From: Bacillus salacetis
Lineage (GTDB): Bacteria; Bacillota; Bacilli; Bacillales; Bacillaceae_B
Reading direction: 5' to 3'
DNA: 64,000 nt
Assembly: GCF_003581585.1 (NCBI RefSeq)
Contig: NZ_QXIR01000007.1
Location: 62,001 to 126,000 of the forward strand
In this document: piece by piece, positions 51,928 to 60,220 of the stretch
Position numbering within the stretch: the first letter of the stretch is position 1
How the letters are laid out: every line of letters starts with the position of its first letter
The notes under the pieces: model-generated
Told to the model about the DNA's origin: nothing
Seen by the model: only the letters and a program-made list of their open reading frames with translations
Databases searched by the model: none
Position numbers and translations under genes: made by a program

Positions 51928-54078
51928 TCATACTGAAAGCGACCAGCGGATTTCCAGCTTATCACCGGTCTGTATGTTTTCATAAAACGTGGTTTCTTCA
52001 CCGTTTTTCAACAGCAGGAATTTTCCTTGAGCATTGGAAGGCATACTGATTTCGACGTGCCGAAAAAGATCCTGGAAGATAAATTCTCCTGATTCTTTGG
52101 ATATGGCAGTTAACCTGTCGCCGGAATGAATCGATGCGTCCTCATCTAGTTTATCGCCGCCGCGAAAGACCTCTGTTACCTGTTTGGATAGTTCAAGTTC
52201 TTGATCATTAAAAAATACTGTGATTGTATTATGGATATTCATCTGTTTTTTATCCATAATCATTTTAAGAGTTGGGGTTTCTGTCTTTTTCAGCTCTATC
52301 GCATCTCCGCTTTTCACCACAGCTGACAATTTAGCTTCCCTTCCGTTTACCAGGATCCGGCCTGAGAAGGAAGGAATGAAAGTTTCCTTTTCGTTGATGG
52401 TAACATGGAATGTACGTAAGGATTTAAGAAGAGCTTCTTGTCCGATCCGTTTCAAGGCGGTTTCAACAGAAGGGAGCGGTTCAATTTCAATTCGGTCCCT
52501 GTCATTGACCAGGACATCCATAGGAGAAGCTTTTCCATTAACAGTGATTTTCATTTCAAAGGTGTGTGGTTTTCCATCAATGGTTAGAGTGATTTCAGGA
52601 TGGGTTTCAATTAAATCTGAAATCCTGATCCTCGGTTCTTCGCCATTTTTTCCTCTCATTACAGTAATTCTGTCTCCATTTCTAATGTGCTGGTCGATCC
52701 CGCTTTTCTCCCCGTTCTTTAGAATGGTTGGAGCGTTTCCATGCTTGCCGGGAAGGGTGATGGACTGGCCGTTTACTGATACAATCATGGCCATGCCCGG
52801 CTTTCCATACAGCTTGTTAATTCTCAGACCAGCTGCAAGCAGGCAGTCCCCTATAGTCAGTTCTTTTACCTCAAATAAACGGACAGGCTGTTCGTTTACA
52901 TAGGCAGTTACATATTGGACAGGGGCTTTCTTTGCCGCCATGGCGATGCCGATTGGGGTCACGAGTTCCGGTCCACTTGATACCTGTTCCTTAATCTTAA
53001 GATCGTGAATGGCATCGGTGCCGCGGACAGCTACCCGGTTGACCGGCAGCTGCAGGGAAGCAGCCAATCTTTCAGGGAGTTCAGGTGTCAGGCTTCCTCC
53101 ACCTACAAGCATGACAGCTTTCGGCGCTTTTCCATTATTGAGTCTATGGATCTCTGTTTTGATTTCCTCTGCCAGATGATCAATGGCAGAGGAGATTTTT
53201 CCAACTGCCTCGGCACGGGTGATTTCCGTTTCAAATCCGAGGATGTCTGATACCACAATGGATTCCTGATCAATCAAATCCCTTTTGGCTTGTTCAGCAA
53301 GCGGGAAGTCAAGAAGCAGTGCATCACTTATGGCTTCCGTTATTTCGTCCCCTGCAGTGGGCACCATTCCGAATGCGATGATGGTCCCCATGTCAGTCAA
53401 AGCGATATCGGAGGTGCCTGCACCTATATCCACCAAAGCTACATTCAACCTTCTCATCGAAGCGGGAATCAGGACATTTATGGCAGCGATTGGTTCAAGC
53501 GTCAATGCCTCCATTTCCAATCCAGCCCTGTTCAAGGCTGCCAAAAGAGATTCAACGACAACCTTGGGAAGGAAGGTGGAAATGATTTCGACTGCTGCCT
53601 CATCGCCTTGCTGATCCACGAGGCTGCCAATTTCCTCGCCGTCGAGCTTGTAATAAAGTACAGAGTAGCCAACACAATAATAGTGATAGGTCTGGTCTGT
53701 CTCCTGGGCAGCGAGCGCCTGCGCCTTCTGGACTGCACTGAGTTCCAGGTGAAGGACGTCTTCCTTGGTGAGGAGGGGCTTTCCGCCAATATCAATGGAA
53801 GCACTTGCGAATTCTGTTTTCAAAGCCCTGCCGGCAGCTGCTACACAGACTTTTTTGAGCGGGCCGTGCTTCTTTTCCATCTCGGCTTTAATGGACGAAA
53901 TGACTGCAGCAACAGCAGGGACATCATGGATCTGCCCATCCAGCATCGCCCGCTCTTTATGTTCCTGGGACAGAATATCGATGACTTCATATTTCTTCTC
54001 TTCATTTTCTATTAATATAATGCCGACTACAGACCGCGTACCGATATCCAAGGCAAATATCTTTTTATCATTCGTCAC
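51928..54078 (-). CDS. FtsA/PilM-like actin-fold protein with C-terminal repeat region
   Basis: A protein of 716 residues. Residues 1 to about 380 are an actin-like ATPase of the FtsA/PilM kind: FALDIGTRSVVGII (phosphate 1), VALVDIGAGTSDIALT (phosphate 2) and VMLVGGGSLTPELPE (adenosine). From about residue 395 to the end I count five or six repeats of 45-60 residues with a shared pattern of an NG turn, a beta strand and a closing GD.I.I (for example HIRNGDRITVM, VVKSGDAIELKK, SIHSGDRLTAIS, NIQTGDKLEIRW). These may be small beta-grasp-like domains. No FtsZ-binding tail helix is seen at the end. It is a paralogue beside true FtsA; its function is unknown. The GTG at 54078 has GGGTG 6 bases upstream; a GTG at 54087 is also possible. 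Confidence 0.8.
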   Translation of the reverse strand: MTNDKKIFALDIGTRSVVGIILIENEEKKYEVIDILSQEHKERAMLDGQIHDVPAVAAVISSIKAEMEKKHGPLKKVCVAAAGRALKTEFASASIDIGGKPLLTKEDVLHLELSAVQKAQALAAQETDQTYHYYCVGYSVLYYKLDGEEIGSLVDQQGDEAAVEIISTFLPKVVVESLLAALNRAGLEMEALTLEPIAAINVLIPASMRRLNVALVDIGAGTSDIALTDMGTIIAFGMVPTAGDEITEAISDALLLDFPLAEQAKRDLIDQESIVVSDILGFETEITRAEAVGKISSAIDHLAEEIKTEIHRLNNGKAPKAVMLVGGGSLTPELPERLAASLQLPVNRVAVRGTDAIHDLKIKEQVSSGPELVTPIGIAMAAKKAPVQYVTAYVNEQPVRLFEVKELTIGDCLLAAGLRINKLYGKPGMAMIVSVNGQSITLPGKHGNAPTILKNGEKSGIDQHIRNGDRITVMRGKNGEEPRIRISDLIETHPEITLTIDGKPHTFEMKITVNGKASPMDVLVNDRDRIEIEPLPSVETALKRIGQEALLKSLRTFHVTINEKETFIPSFSGRILVNGREAKLSAVVKSGDAIELKKTETPTLKMIMDKKQMNIHNTITVFFNDQELELSKQVTEVFRGGDKLDEDASIHSGDRLTAISKESGEFIFQDLFRHVEISMPSNAQGKFLLLKNGEETTFYENIQTGDKLEIRWSLSV

Positions 54079-54306
54079 TTTATACACCCACTTTAATCTA
54101 TTTCAATCAATAATTATATGAAGTTTGCCGGAAGCCACTTAAGACTTTAATGCGTTGAAAGGATAAAGTGTTTTCCGTGACTTTTGCTTTACATTCCATT
54201 ATAATAAATCCTATTATAAAAAATGTATCATACTTTTGCAGAAAAAAGTCATGTAGTGTTGGAAATATAATATAAAAGGATGTCAATGCAGAGAGGATGT
54301 TTGGTT

Positions 54307-55371
54307 GTGAGTAATAATGAGCTCGATCAGCTGAGAAGCCGGGTCGATGAGATAAATCTGAAGCTGTTGGATAACATCAATGAACGTGCCCGCCTTGTAC
54401 AGGAAATCGGCAGGGTGAAAGAAAAGCAGGGGACAAGCCGCTTTGACCCTGTGAGGGAAAGAGACATGCTGAATACCATTATTGACCATAATGACGGACC
54501 TTTTGACAACACAACGATTGAACATATATTTAAAGAGGTTTTCAAAGCCGGCCTTGATCTTCTGCAGGACAGCCACCGCAAGGAGCTCTTGGTTTCAAGG
54601 AAAAAGAAACCAACCGACACGATTGTGAACGTGAATGGAGAAGAGATTGGTGACGGAACACCTCACTTCATCTTCGGTCCATGTGCAGTGGAATCCTATG
54701 ATCAGGTTTTCGAAGTAGCTCGCGCCATCAGAGAAAAAGGACTTAACCTCATCCGCGGAGGTGCCTTTAAACCTCGTACTTCCCCATATGATTTTCAGGG
54801 GCTGGGTATGGAAGGGTTAAAAATACTAAGAAAAGCAGCTGATGAAAACAATCTTGCTGTAGTGAGCGAAATTGTGAATCCTGCAGATATCGAAGCTGCA
54901 ATTGAGTATGTTGATATCATCCAGATCGGTGCACGCAATATGCAAAACTTTGAATTATTGAAGGCTGCGGGGGCTGCACGTAAGCCTGTTCTCCTGAAAA
55001 GGGGGCTTTCAGCCACACTTGAGGAGTTCATGAATGCAGCTGAGTATATCATTTCCCAAGGGAATGGAGATATCATTCTGTGCGAGAGAGGCATCCGCAC
55101 CTATGAACGGGCCACAAGAAACACCCTTGATATTTCCGCTGTCCCAATCTTGAAGCAGGAAACCCATCTTCCTGTGTTTGTGGATGTTACACATTCCACT
55201 GGCCGGCGCGATTTATTGCTGCCTGCAGCAAAAGCAGCGCTTGCAATAGGAGCTGACGGCGTGATGGCAGAGGTACATCCTGATCCTGCTGTTGCCCTCT
55301 CCGATGCTGCCCAGCAAATGAATCTGGAACAGTTTGATCATTTCTTTTCCGAATTAACCCGCGGTAAATAA
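54307..55371 (+). CDS. aroA: DAHP synthase fused to N-terminal chorismate mutase domain
   Basis: A protein of 354 residues. An AroQ-type chorismate mutase domain (about residues 1-85, [29 protein letters not shown]) precedes a type I-beta DAHP synthase ([59 protein letters not shown]). It makes DAHP from PEP and erythrose-4-phosphate, the first step to chorismate. In B. subtilis the fused mutase domain acts as the feedback sensor. GTG at 54307 gives [10 protein letters not shown], like B. subtilis AroA, with AGGATG upstream. It is followed by ccpA, as in other bacilli. Confidence 0.94.
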   Translation: MSNNELDQLRSRVDEINLKLLDNINERARLVQEIGRVKEKQGTSRFDPVRERDMLNTIIDHNDGPFDNTTIEHIFKEVFKAGLDLLQDSHRKELLVSRKKKPTDTIVNVNGEEIGDGTPHFIFGPCAVESYDQVFEVARAIREKGLNLIRGGAFKPRTSPYDFQGLGMEGLKILRKAADENNLAVVSEIVNPADIEAAIEYVDIIQIGARNMQNFELLKAAGAARKPVLLKRGLSATLEEFMNAAEYIISQGNGDIILCERGIRTYERATRNTLDISAVPILKQETHLPVFVDVTHSTGRRDLLLPAAKAALAIGADGVMAEVHPDPAVALSDAAQQMNLEQFDHFFSELTRGK

Positions 55372-55379
55372 GATACAAT

Positions 55380-55413
55380 TGGTCATCTCATTGATGGCCC
55401 TTTTTTTATTGTT
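55380..55413 (+). terminator. Terminator of aroA
   Basis: GGTCATC / GATGGCC stem with a TCATT loop, then CTTTTTTT. The next 280 bases, to ccpA, hold no gene. They contain an AGCCGGGG / CCCCGGCT pair (55522-55567) with a 30-base loop of unknown role. Confidence 0.85.
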
Positions 55414-55691
55414 CCGGAAGAAGATTCACCGTCAAATTGTATATTAAAGCTGGATAAGGAGGACTTATTTTTCATGATCCTGGTTCTTTTGCGATAGTAG
55501 AAACTATTCTCAGAAAGCAGCAGCCGGGGTATGGTGAAAGTGGATTCTTTGCAGTCAAGCCCCGGCTCAAGTATGATATAGCTATATTCATACAATGGAC
55601 AAGAAAACATTTTGAGTTTATTTTTTAAAGATGGATAATTAGTGTAAAATAAGAACAATCAGCTAAAACGATAATCAAAGGAGTGGATTCC

Positions 55692-56690
55692 ATGAATGTA
55701 ACAATATATGATGTGGCAAGGGAAGCGAATGTTTCCATGGCTACTGTTTCCAGGGTAGTAAACGGAAATCCGAACGTTAAACCGGCAACAAGAAAAAAGG
55801 TAGTTGAAGTCATCGACCGGCTGGGCTACAGGCCAAATGCTGTTGCCAGGGGGCTTGCGAGCAAGAAGACGACGACTGTCGGAGTCATCATTCCGGACAT
55901 TTCCAACATCTTCTTTGCAGAGCTGGCGAGAGGGATAGAAGATATTGCCACAATGTATAAATATAACATCATCCTAAGCAACTCAGACCAGAACACCGAG
56001 AAGGAACTGCACCTTTTGAACACCATGCTTGGTAAACAAGTGGATGGAATTGTATTCATGGGCGGAAATATCACCGAGGAGCATGTCAGGGAGTTCGAGA
56101 TGTCCCCTGTGCCAATCGTGCTAGCAGGAACAGTAGAGGACTCGGGAAAAGTGCCTTCCGTTAACATTGATTACCAAGCTGCAGCCTATGATGCCGTGAA
56201 AGAACTGATTGAAAAAGGACATAAAAATGTAGCGTATGTAAGCGGTCCATTCCATGATAAAATCAACAATGAAGCCAAGCTTCCGGGCTACAAGCAAGCA
56301 TTGGAAGAAGCGGGAATTGCCTTCGATGAAGACTTTGTCATCGAAGGAGATTACACATATGATTCCGGACTCGAAGCATGGCAGAAGCTAAGTGAGCTGA
56401 GCGAAAAGCCGACAGCCATATTTGTAGGAAACGACGAGATGGCCCTCGGTGTCGTTCACGGTGCTCAGGACGCAGGGGTCAATATTCCTGAAGAAGCAGA
56501 AGTCATCAGCTTTGACAACACAAGGCTTGCCCTGATGGTACGCCCTCAGCTGACTTCCATTGTCCAGCCTCTATATGACATCGGTGCGGTTTCCATGCGC
56601 CTTCTTACAAAATACATGAACAAAGAGCAAGTGGAAGAAAACATCGTGGTTCTTCCCCACAGAATCGAAGAACGCGGATCTACAAAATAG
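55692..56690 (+). CDS. ccpA: Catabolite control protein A
   Basis: A LacI/GalR-family regulator of 332 residues. The N-terminal HTH and hinge helix are typical ([36 protein letters not shown], then [15 protein letters not shown]). The effector domain includes the HPr-Ser46-P contact region ([14 protein letters not shown], and later [21 protein letters not shown]). It binds cre sites and represses or activates carbon genes. The ATG at 55692 has GGAG 8 bases upstream. Several candidate cre sites lie in this window (18365, 31080, 61604). motPS, which follows ccpA in B. subtilis, is absent here. Confidence 0.96.
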   Translation: MNVTIYDVAREANVSMATVSRVVNGNPNVKPATRKKVVEVIDRLGYRPNAVARGLASKKTTTVGVIIPDISNIFFAELARGIEDIATMYKYNIILSNSDQNTEKELHLLNTMLGKQVDGIVFMGGNITEEHVREFEMSPVPIVLAGTVEDSGKVPSVNIDYQAAAYDAVKELIEKGHKNVAYVSGPFHDKINNEAKLPGYKQALEEAGIAFDEDFVIEGDYTYDSGLEAWQKLSELSEKPTAIFVGNDEMALGVVHGAQDAGVNIPEEAEVISFDNTRLALMVRPQLTSIVQPLYDIGAVSMRLLTKYMNKEQVEENIVVLPHRIEERGSTK

Positions 56691-56693
56691 AAT

Positions 56694-56731
56694 GCTTTTC
56701 AAGAGCTTTCCTTCGGGGAGGCTTTTTTGTT
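56694..56731 (+). terminator. Terminator of ccpA
   Basis: AAGAGCTTTCC / GGGGAGGCTTTT stem with a TTC loop, then TTTTG. Confidence 0.75.
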
Positions 56732-56748
56732 AACCCAGGTTGAAGGTA

Positions 56749-56918
56749 TTTCATAAGGCTCTTTTCCCGTACTTTGCTGCTATTTAATATACTTCTAAAA
56801 AAACGTAAATACCCTTGAATGGAAAAGCCGCCCTTTCTTTTCCGGGAATAAAACCCTGCATCAGAGGGGAAATCGGGCTCCAGGGATGTTATAGTTATGA
56901 GAATGCAGCCTTTCATAG
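56749..56918 (+). mobile_element. MITE copy G, diverged (154 bp), with 8-bp target duplication (7/8)
   Basis: The element spans 56757-56910. The left end GGCTCTTTTCCCGTACTTTG continues CTGCTATTTAATAT. The right end is GAATGCAGCC. Internal blocks AAAGCCGCCCTTTCTTTTCCGG, AATAAAACCC and GGGGAAATCGGGCTCCAGGGA keep the family order. The flanks are TTTCATAA (56749-56756) and TTTCATAG (56911-56918). It ends 20 bases before the cat leader peptide. Confidence 0.8.
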
Positions 56919-56930
56919 AAGGGGATGATT

Positions 56931-56963
56931 GTGATAAAAAAGGCAGTGAAATTATCCTCCTAA
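56931..56963 (+). CDS. cat leader peptide
   Basis: A frame of ten codons starts with GTG: MIKKAVKLSS, then TAA. AAGGGG lies 6 bases upstream. Its last codons, TCC TCC TAA, form the left arm of the hairpin that hides the cat ribosome site. This is the arrangement of inducible cat genes of Gram-positive bacteria, where a ribosome stalled by chloramphenicol in the leader opens the hairpin. Confidence 0.75.
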   Translation: MIKKAVKLSS

Positions 56964-56987
56964 GATTAACTGAATTTTTTTAGGAGG
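56956..56987 (+). promoter_or_regulatory. Translational attenuator hairpin before cat
   Basis: CCTCCTAA (56956-56963) pairs with TTAGGAGG (56980-56987), which contains the cat Shine-Dalgarno sequence. Two more pairs (one G-U) extend the stem. Folding would block cat translation until a leader-bound ribosome disrupts it. Confidence 0.82.
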
Positions 56988-56995
56988 CGTTTAGT

Positions 56996-57643
56996 ATGCA
57001 ATTCAAAACTATAAATCGTGAGAATTGGGCTCGAAAGGAATATTTTGAGCACTATCTAAAGCAGAAGACAACTTTCAGCCTGACGAATGAAATTAATATT
57101 ACCACCCTTATGAAGAACGTTAAGAAGAAGAATTATAAGCTATACCCTGCGTTTATATTCATGGTCACGAAAATCGCTAACTCACACCAAGAATTCAGGA
57201 CAAATTTTAACAGTGATGGTGATTTAGGCTATTGGACGGAGATTTGCCCGCTCTATACTATTTTTGATAAGAATACACACGCATTTTCAGGGATTTGGTC
57301 AGCAAACTCAAGGGATTTTTCCAAGTTTCATTCCAGTTATGACCGTGATGTAGAACAATATAATGGCACTGGAAAGCTATTTCCAAAGACACCTGTACCG
57401 GAAAATAATATCCCGGTCTCTATGGTTCCCTGGGGTTCTTTTACCTCATTCAATTTAAATATCAATAATGGCGGCAACTTTCTTTTGCCAATCATAACGG
57501 CAGGGAAGTACACTCGGAAAAACGGTGAATTATACATGCCTGTCTCTCTACAAATGCATCATGCCGTCTGTGATGGTTATCATGCCTGTATCTTTATGAG
57601 TGAGTTACAAAGCCTTGCTGATGAAAGTTCAGACTGGATATAA
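56996..57643 (+). CDS. cat: Type A chloramphenicol acetyltransferase
   Basis: A protein of 215 residues, the usual length. The catalytic motif MHHAVCDGYHA is near residue 188. VPWGSFTSFNLN is the conserved Ser-containing substrate loop. SGIWSANSRDFSKFH and YPAFIFMVTKIAN fit the family. It acetylates chloramphenicol with acetyl-CoA in the cytoplasm. It is preceded by a leader peptide and a hairpin, so expression is probably inducible. It lies with an SDR gene between ccpA and acuC, the place of motPS in B. subtilis. A MITE copy just upstream also marks this as an altered locus. Confidence 0.92.
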   Translation: MQFKTINRENWARKEYFEHYLKQKTTFSLTNEINITTLMKNVKKKNYKLYPAFIFMVTKIANSHQEFRTNFNSDGDLGYWTEICPLYTIFDKNTHAFSGIWSANSRDFSKFHSSYDRDVEQYNGTGKLFPKTPVPENNIPVSMVPWGSFTSFNLNINNGGNFLLPIITAGKYTRKNGELYMPVSLQMHHAVCDGYHACIFMSELQSLADESSDWI

Positions 57644-57723
57644 AAACTCAGATCAAGGATATGAAGCTGACTTGATGGACTCAAGCGGTTTGTCCGCACG
57701 TCTACTTATATAGTCGGGAGATT

Positions 57724-57766
57724 TTGATTAAGAGCACTGATCCTAAAGGATTGGTGCTTATTTATG
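57724..57766 (+). terminator. Terminator of cat
   Basis: TAAGAGCACTGATCC / GGATTGGTGCTTA stem (one G-U type change) with a TAAA loop, then TTTATG. Confidence 0.8.
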
Positions 57767-57818
57767 TTGAATATATCATAGTGTAGAAGACTATAGAACT
57801 GGGTGTGGGGGAGTTTAA

Positions 57819-58637
57819 ATGAAACCATTGCAAGGGAAGGTTGCTGTTGTGGCAGGTGCATCCCGCGGAGCAGGCAGAGGCATTGCATTCGAATTGGGAA
57901 GTGCGGGAGCTGAGGTTTATGTGACAGGCAGGAGTGTAAAGGGGGAGACAACCGATAATCGGCCAGAAACGATTGAAGAAACTGCTGCAGGCGTCACTTT
58001 ACGCGGTGGAAAAGGCATCGCCATACGCTGCGACCATACAAAAGACAGTGATGTGAAAGAGCTGTTTGCACATATAGAAGAGGAGCACGGACGGATCGAC
58101 ATTTTAGTCAATAGTGTATTTGGCGGTTCTGAAAGTTCGCTGCCATCAGGAGAAGGACGCCTTTTTTGGCAGAGGCCGCCGGAGCATTGGGAGGCTATGA
58201 TGGTTGCCGGTCCGCAAGCCTACTTGCGGACTGCCCGATATGCTGCACCGTTGATGACGAAGCACCGGCAAGGTTTGATTGTAAATGTAACGTTCTTTAT
58301 GAAGGATAGGGCCGCAGGTAATTTATATTACGATTTAGCTATGAATGCCATCAATCGTATGACCAATGGTATGGCTAAGGAGTTGAAGGACTATCATGTT
58401 TCGGCAATTGCACTCTGCCCGGGATGGATGCGTACAGAAAGAGTTACAGACTCAGGTTATGGGCCAGAAGATGGAACGACGGAAACTACGGCGTATGCCG
58501 GACGTGCTGTTGCAGCCTTGGCATCCGATCCTCACGTATCGAATATTTCCGGCGAAGCAGTCATGGTGGCTGACCTGGCCAGAAAATATGGCTTTACCGA
58601 TATAGACGGGACTCAGCCTTTGCCGTTTGAAGGGTAA
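57819..58637 (+). CDS. Short-chain dehydrogenase/reductase family protein lacking the catalytic Lys
   Basis: A Rossmann-fold SDR protein of 272 residues. The cofactor motif is VVAGASRGAGRGIA (residues 10-23), then VYVTGRS and LVNSVFGG. Where SDR enzymes have YxxxK the sequence is YYDLAMNAINRM, so the Tyr is kept but the Lys is Met. ALCPGWMRTE follows in the usual place. The order of segments resembles DHRS1-like SDRs. The loss of Lys may mean altered or no redox activity. GGGGGAG lies 5-6 bases before the ATG. It is monocistronic. Confidence 0.82.
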   Translation: MKPLQGKVAVVAGASRGAGRGIAFELGSAGAEVYVTGRSVKGETTDNRPETIEETAAGVTLRGGKGIAIRCDHTKDSDVKELFAHIEEEHGRIDILVNSVFGGSESSLPSGEGRLFWQRPPEHWEAMMVAGPQAYLRTARYAAPLMTKHRQGLIVNVTFFMKDRAAGNLYYDLAMNAINRMTNGMAKELKDYHVSAIALCPGWMRTERVTDSGYGPEDGTTETTAYAGRAVAALASDPHVSNISGEAVMVADLARKYGFTDIDGTQPLPFEG

Positions 58638-58806
58638 TCAGTTTTTGGAAGGGTTTAAGAGGGCCAAGCCACACACAAAACCCGACGTAATTTGTAGGAG
58701 ACTTGGGGTAAGAAATCCCACTCACATACATATACCCGCCCTATTGGTAGGTGACTGCGGGCAGGGTATCGAACCTACATATAAAAGCGGGGACTATTGT
58801 GTGTAA

Positions 58807-58968
58807 ATGAGAGTGAAAAACAAACTCACCCACAAATCCAGCCACTATTGGCAGGCGAACGGAGGAAAGCGTAGAACTTACATAAAGTCGATCACCATTG
58901 AAAAAGCAGCTCATCAAGTGAACAAAATTGCCCTATACAAGCACCACGAAAAAGACTCGTCATTGTGA
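58807..58968 (+). pseudogene. Possible remnant frame of 53 residues
   Basis: An open frame reads MRVKNKLTHKSSHYWQANGG and continues KRRTYIKSITIEKAAHQVNK to a TGA at 58968. It is very basic and has no ribosome binding site. I do not recognise it. It lies in the 400-base gap between the SDR gene and acuC, beside an insertion-sequence-like scar. It could be a decayed gene. The rest of this gap shows nothing I can support. Confidence 0.25.
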
Positions 58969-59038
58969 CTTGCCCCATAAAAGTTAGACATCAATCTACC
59001 TTTTTGGGTTCTGTTCAGTGCCGAGTCTTTTTCGCGTT
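58948..59038 (-). terminator. acuC terminator stem with an IS3-like scar in its loop
   Basis: CGAAAAAGACTCG (58948-58960) and CGAGTCTTTTTCG (about 59023-59035) form a 13-bp stem just after the acuC stop codon. The loop is about 60 bases, unusually long. Inside it, TGACTTGCCCCATAAAAG TTAGACA (from 58966) resembles the end of IS3-family (IS150 group) elements. CTTTTTGGGTTCTGTTCA is its rough inverse at the other side. Confidence 0.5.
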
Positions 59039-60220
59039 CTATTGTGCTGATGATTTATTGCTTCCCTGCTGCTGCCGCAGTTGATAGAGTGCTTTATCAA
59101 CAGTCTGGGAATTCTTCTCTGTAATTTCCGGCTTCCGGGGGATGGCAGGATAGATTCCCGGAGGATCATCCCAGCTTACCGGGAGGGTGACAGGGGCCAT
59201 TTCCTGCCAGCGCTCGGTCCAGTTCCTTGGAAAATGGAGGAGGCTGTCATTACGCTGGGCCATTTCCATCCATAAGAGGCTCCATGCACGGGGCACCACC
59301 CGCCAGATGTCATATCCTCCCCCGCCTACAGCGATCCATCGACCGTCACAATATTGGTGAGCGAGCTCATGGGTGATCTTTGGGATCTCCTGATAAATTT
59401 TCATGGTCGAAGACAGATGTGTCAGCGGGTCAAAGTAGTGTGCATCGGTACCATTCTGAGATAAAATGACGTCCGGCTTGAAAAACTTGATGACTTCCCG
59501 AAAAGCTGTTTCATAAGCGCTTAGCCAGGATTCATCCTCTGTAAAGGCATCGAGCGGGACATTGAAGGAATAGCCATAGCCTTTTCCATGTCCGCGTTCA
59601 TTGATGTTCCCAGTGCCGGGGAATAGATAGCGTCCGGTTTCATGGATGGACAGGGTACACACGTCGGGATCATCGTAAAAGGTCCATTGGACACCGTCGC
59701 CATGATGGGCATCTGTGTCAATATACAAAACCCTGGCATTATACTTCTCCTGCATATACTTGATTGCTACCGAGCTGTCATTATAAATGCAAAATCCGGA
59801 AGCCTTCCCCTTAAAGCCGTGATGCAGGCCGCCTCCAAAGTGGGCAGCATGCTTTGCGGCCCCTTCCATGACAAGGTCGACGGCCGTCAAAGTGCCGCCT
59901 ACCATAAGGGAGCTGGCTTCGTGCATCCCTTTGAAAATCGGGGTATCTTCAGTCCCGATTCCGTAGCTTTCGGCTTTGTCCGCAGGAAGGGAACCATTCC
60001 CCGCACTTTTGACAGCGCTTACGAACGCAGGGTCATGAACCAAGTGCAGTTCTTCATCAGTTGCCATCCTTGGTTCCACAATATCATCTTCATGCAGGGC
60101 ACCTGCTTCTCGAAGCAGGTCGATGGTCAGTTTTAGCCTGAATTGATTGAAGGGGTGGCTTTCTGAAAAGCGGTAATCTAACAGCTTATCAGAATAAACA
60201 AATAAGGCTTCCTTCGTCAT
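59039..60220 (-). CDS. acuC: Acetoin utilisation protein AcuC, class I histone deacetylase family
   Basis: A deacetylase of 393 residues. Zinc-site motifs are YIDTDAHHGDGVQWTFYDD, LHHGFKGKASGFCIYND (catalytic His pair region), SQNGTDAHYFDPL and VGGGGYD with the Tyr. AcuC of B. subtilis removes the acetyl group from AcsA and so restores acetyl-CoA synthetase activity. Its ATG overlaps the end of acuB by 4 bases. It is the last gene of acuABC. Confidence 0.94.
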   Translation of the reverse strand: MTKEALFVYSDKLLDYRFSESHPFNQFRLKLTIDLLREAGALHEDDIVEPRMATDEELHLVHDPAFVSAVKSAGNGSLPADKAESYGIGTEDTPIFKGMHEASSLMVGGTLTAVDLVMEGAAKHAAHFGGGLHHGFKGKASGFCIYNDSSVAIKYMQEKYNARVLYIDTDAHHGDGVQWTFYDDPDVCTLSIHETGRYLFPGTGNINERGHGKGYGYSFNVPLDAFTEDESWLSAYETAFREVIKFFKPDVILSQNGTDAHYFDPLTHLSSTMKIYQEIPKITHELAHQYCDGRWIAVGGGGYDIWRVVPRAWSLLWMEMAQRNDSLLHFPRNWTERWQEMAPVTLPVSWDDPPGIYPAIPRKPEITEKNSQTVDKALYQLRQQQGSNKSSAQ

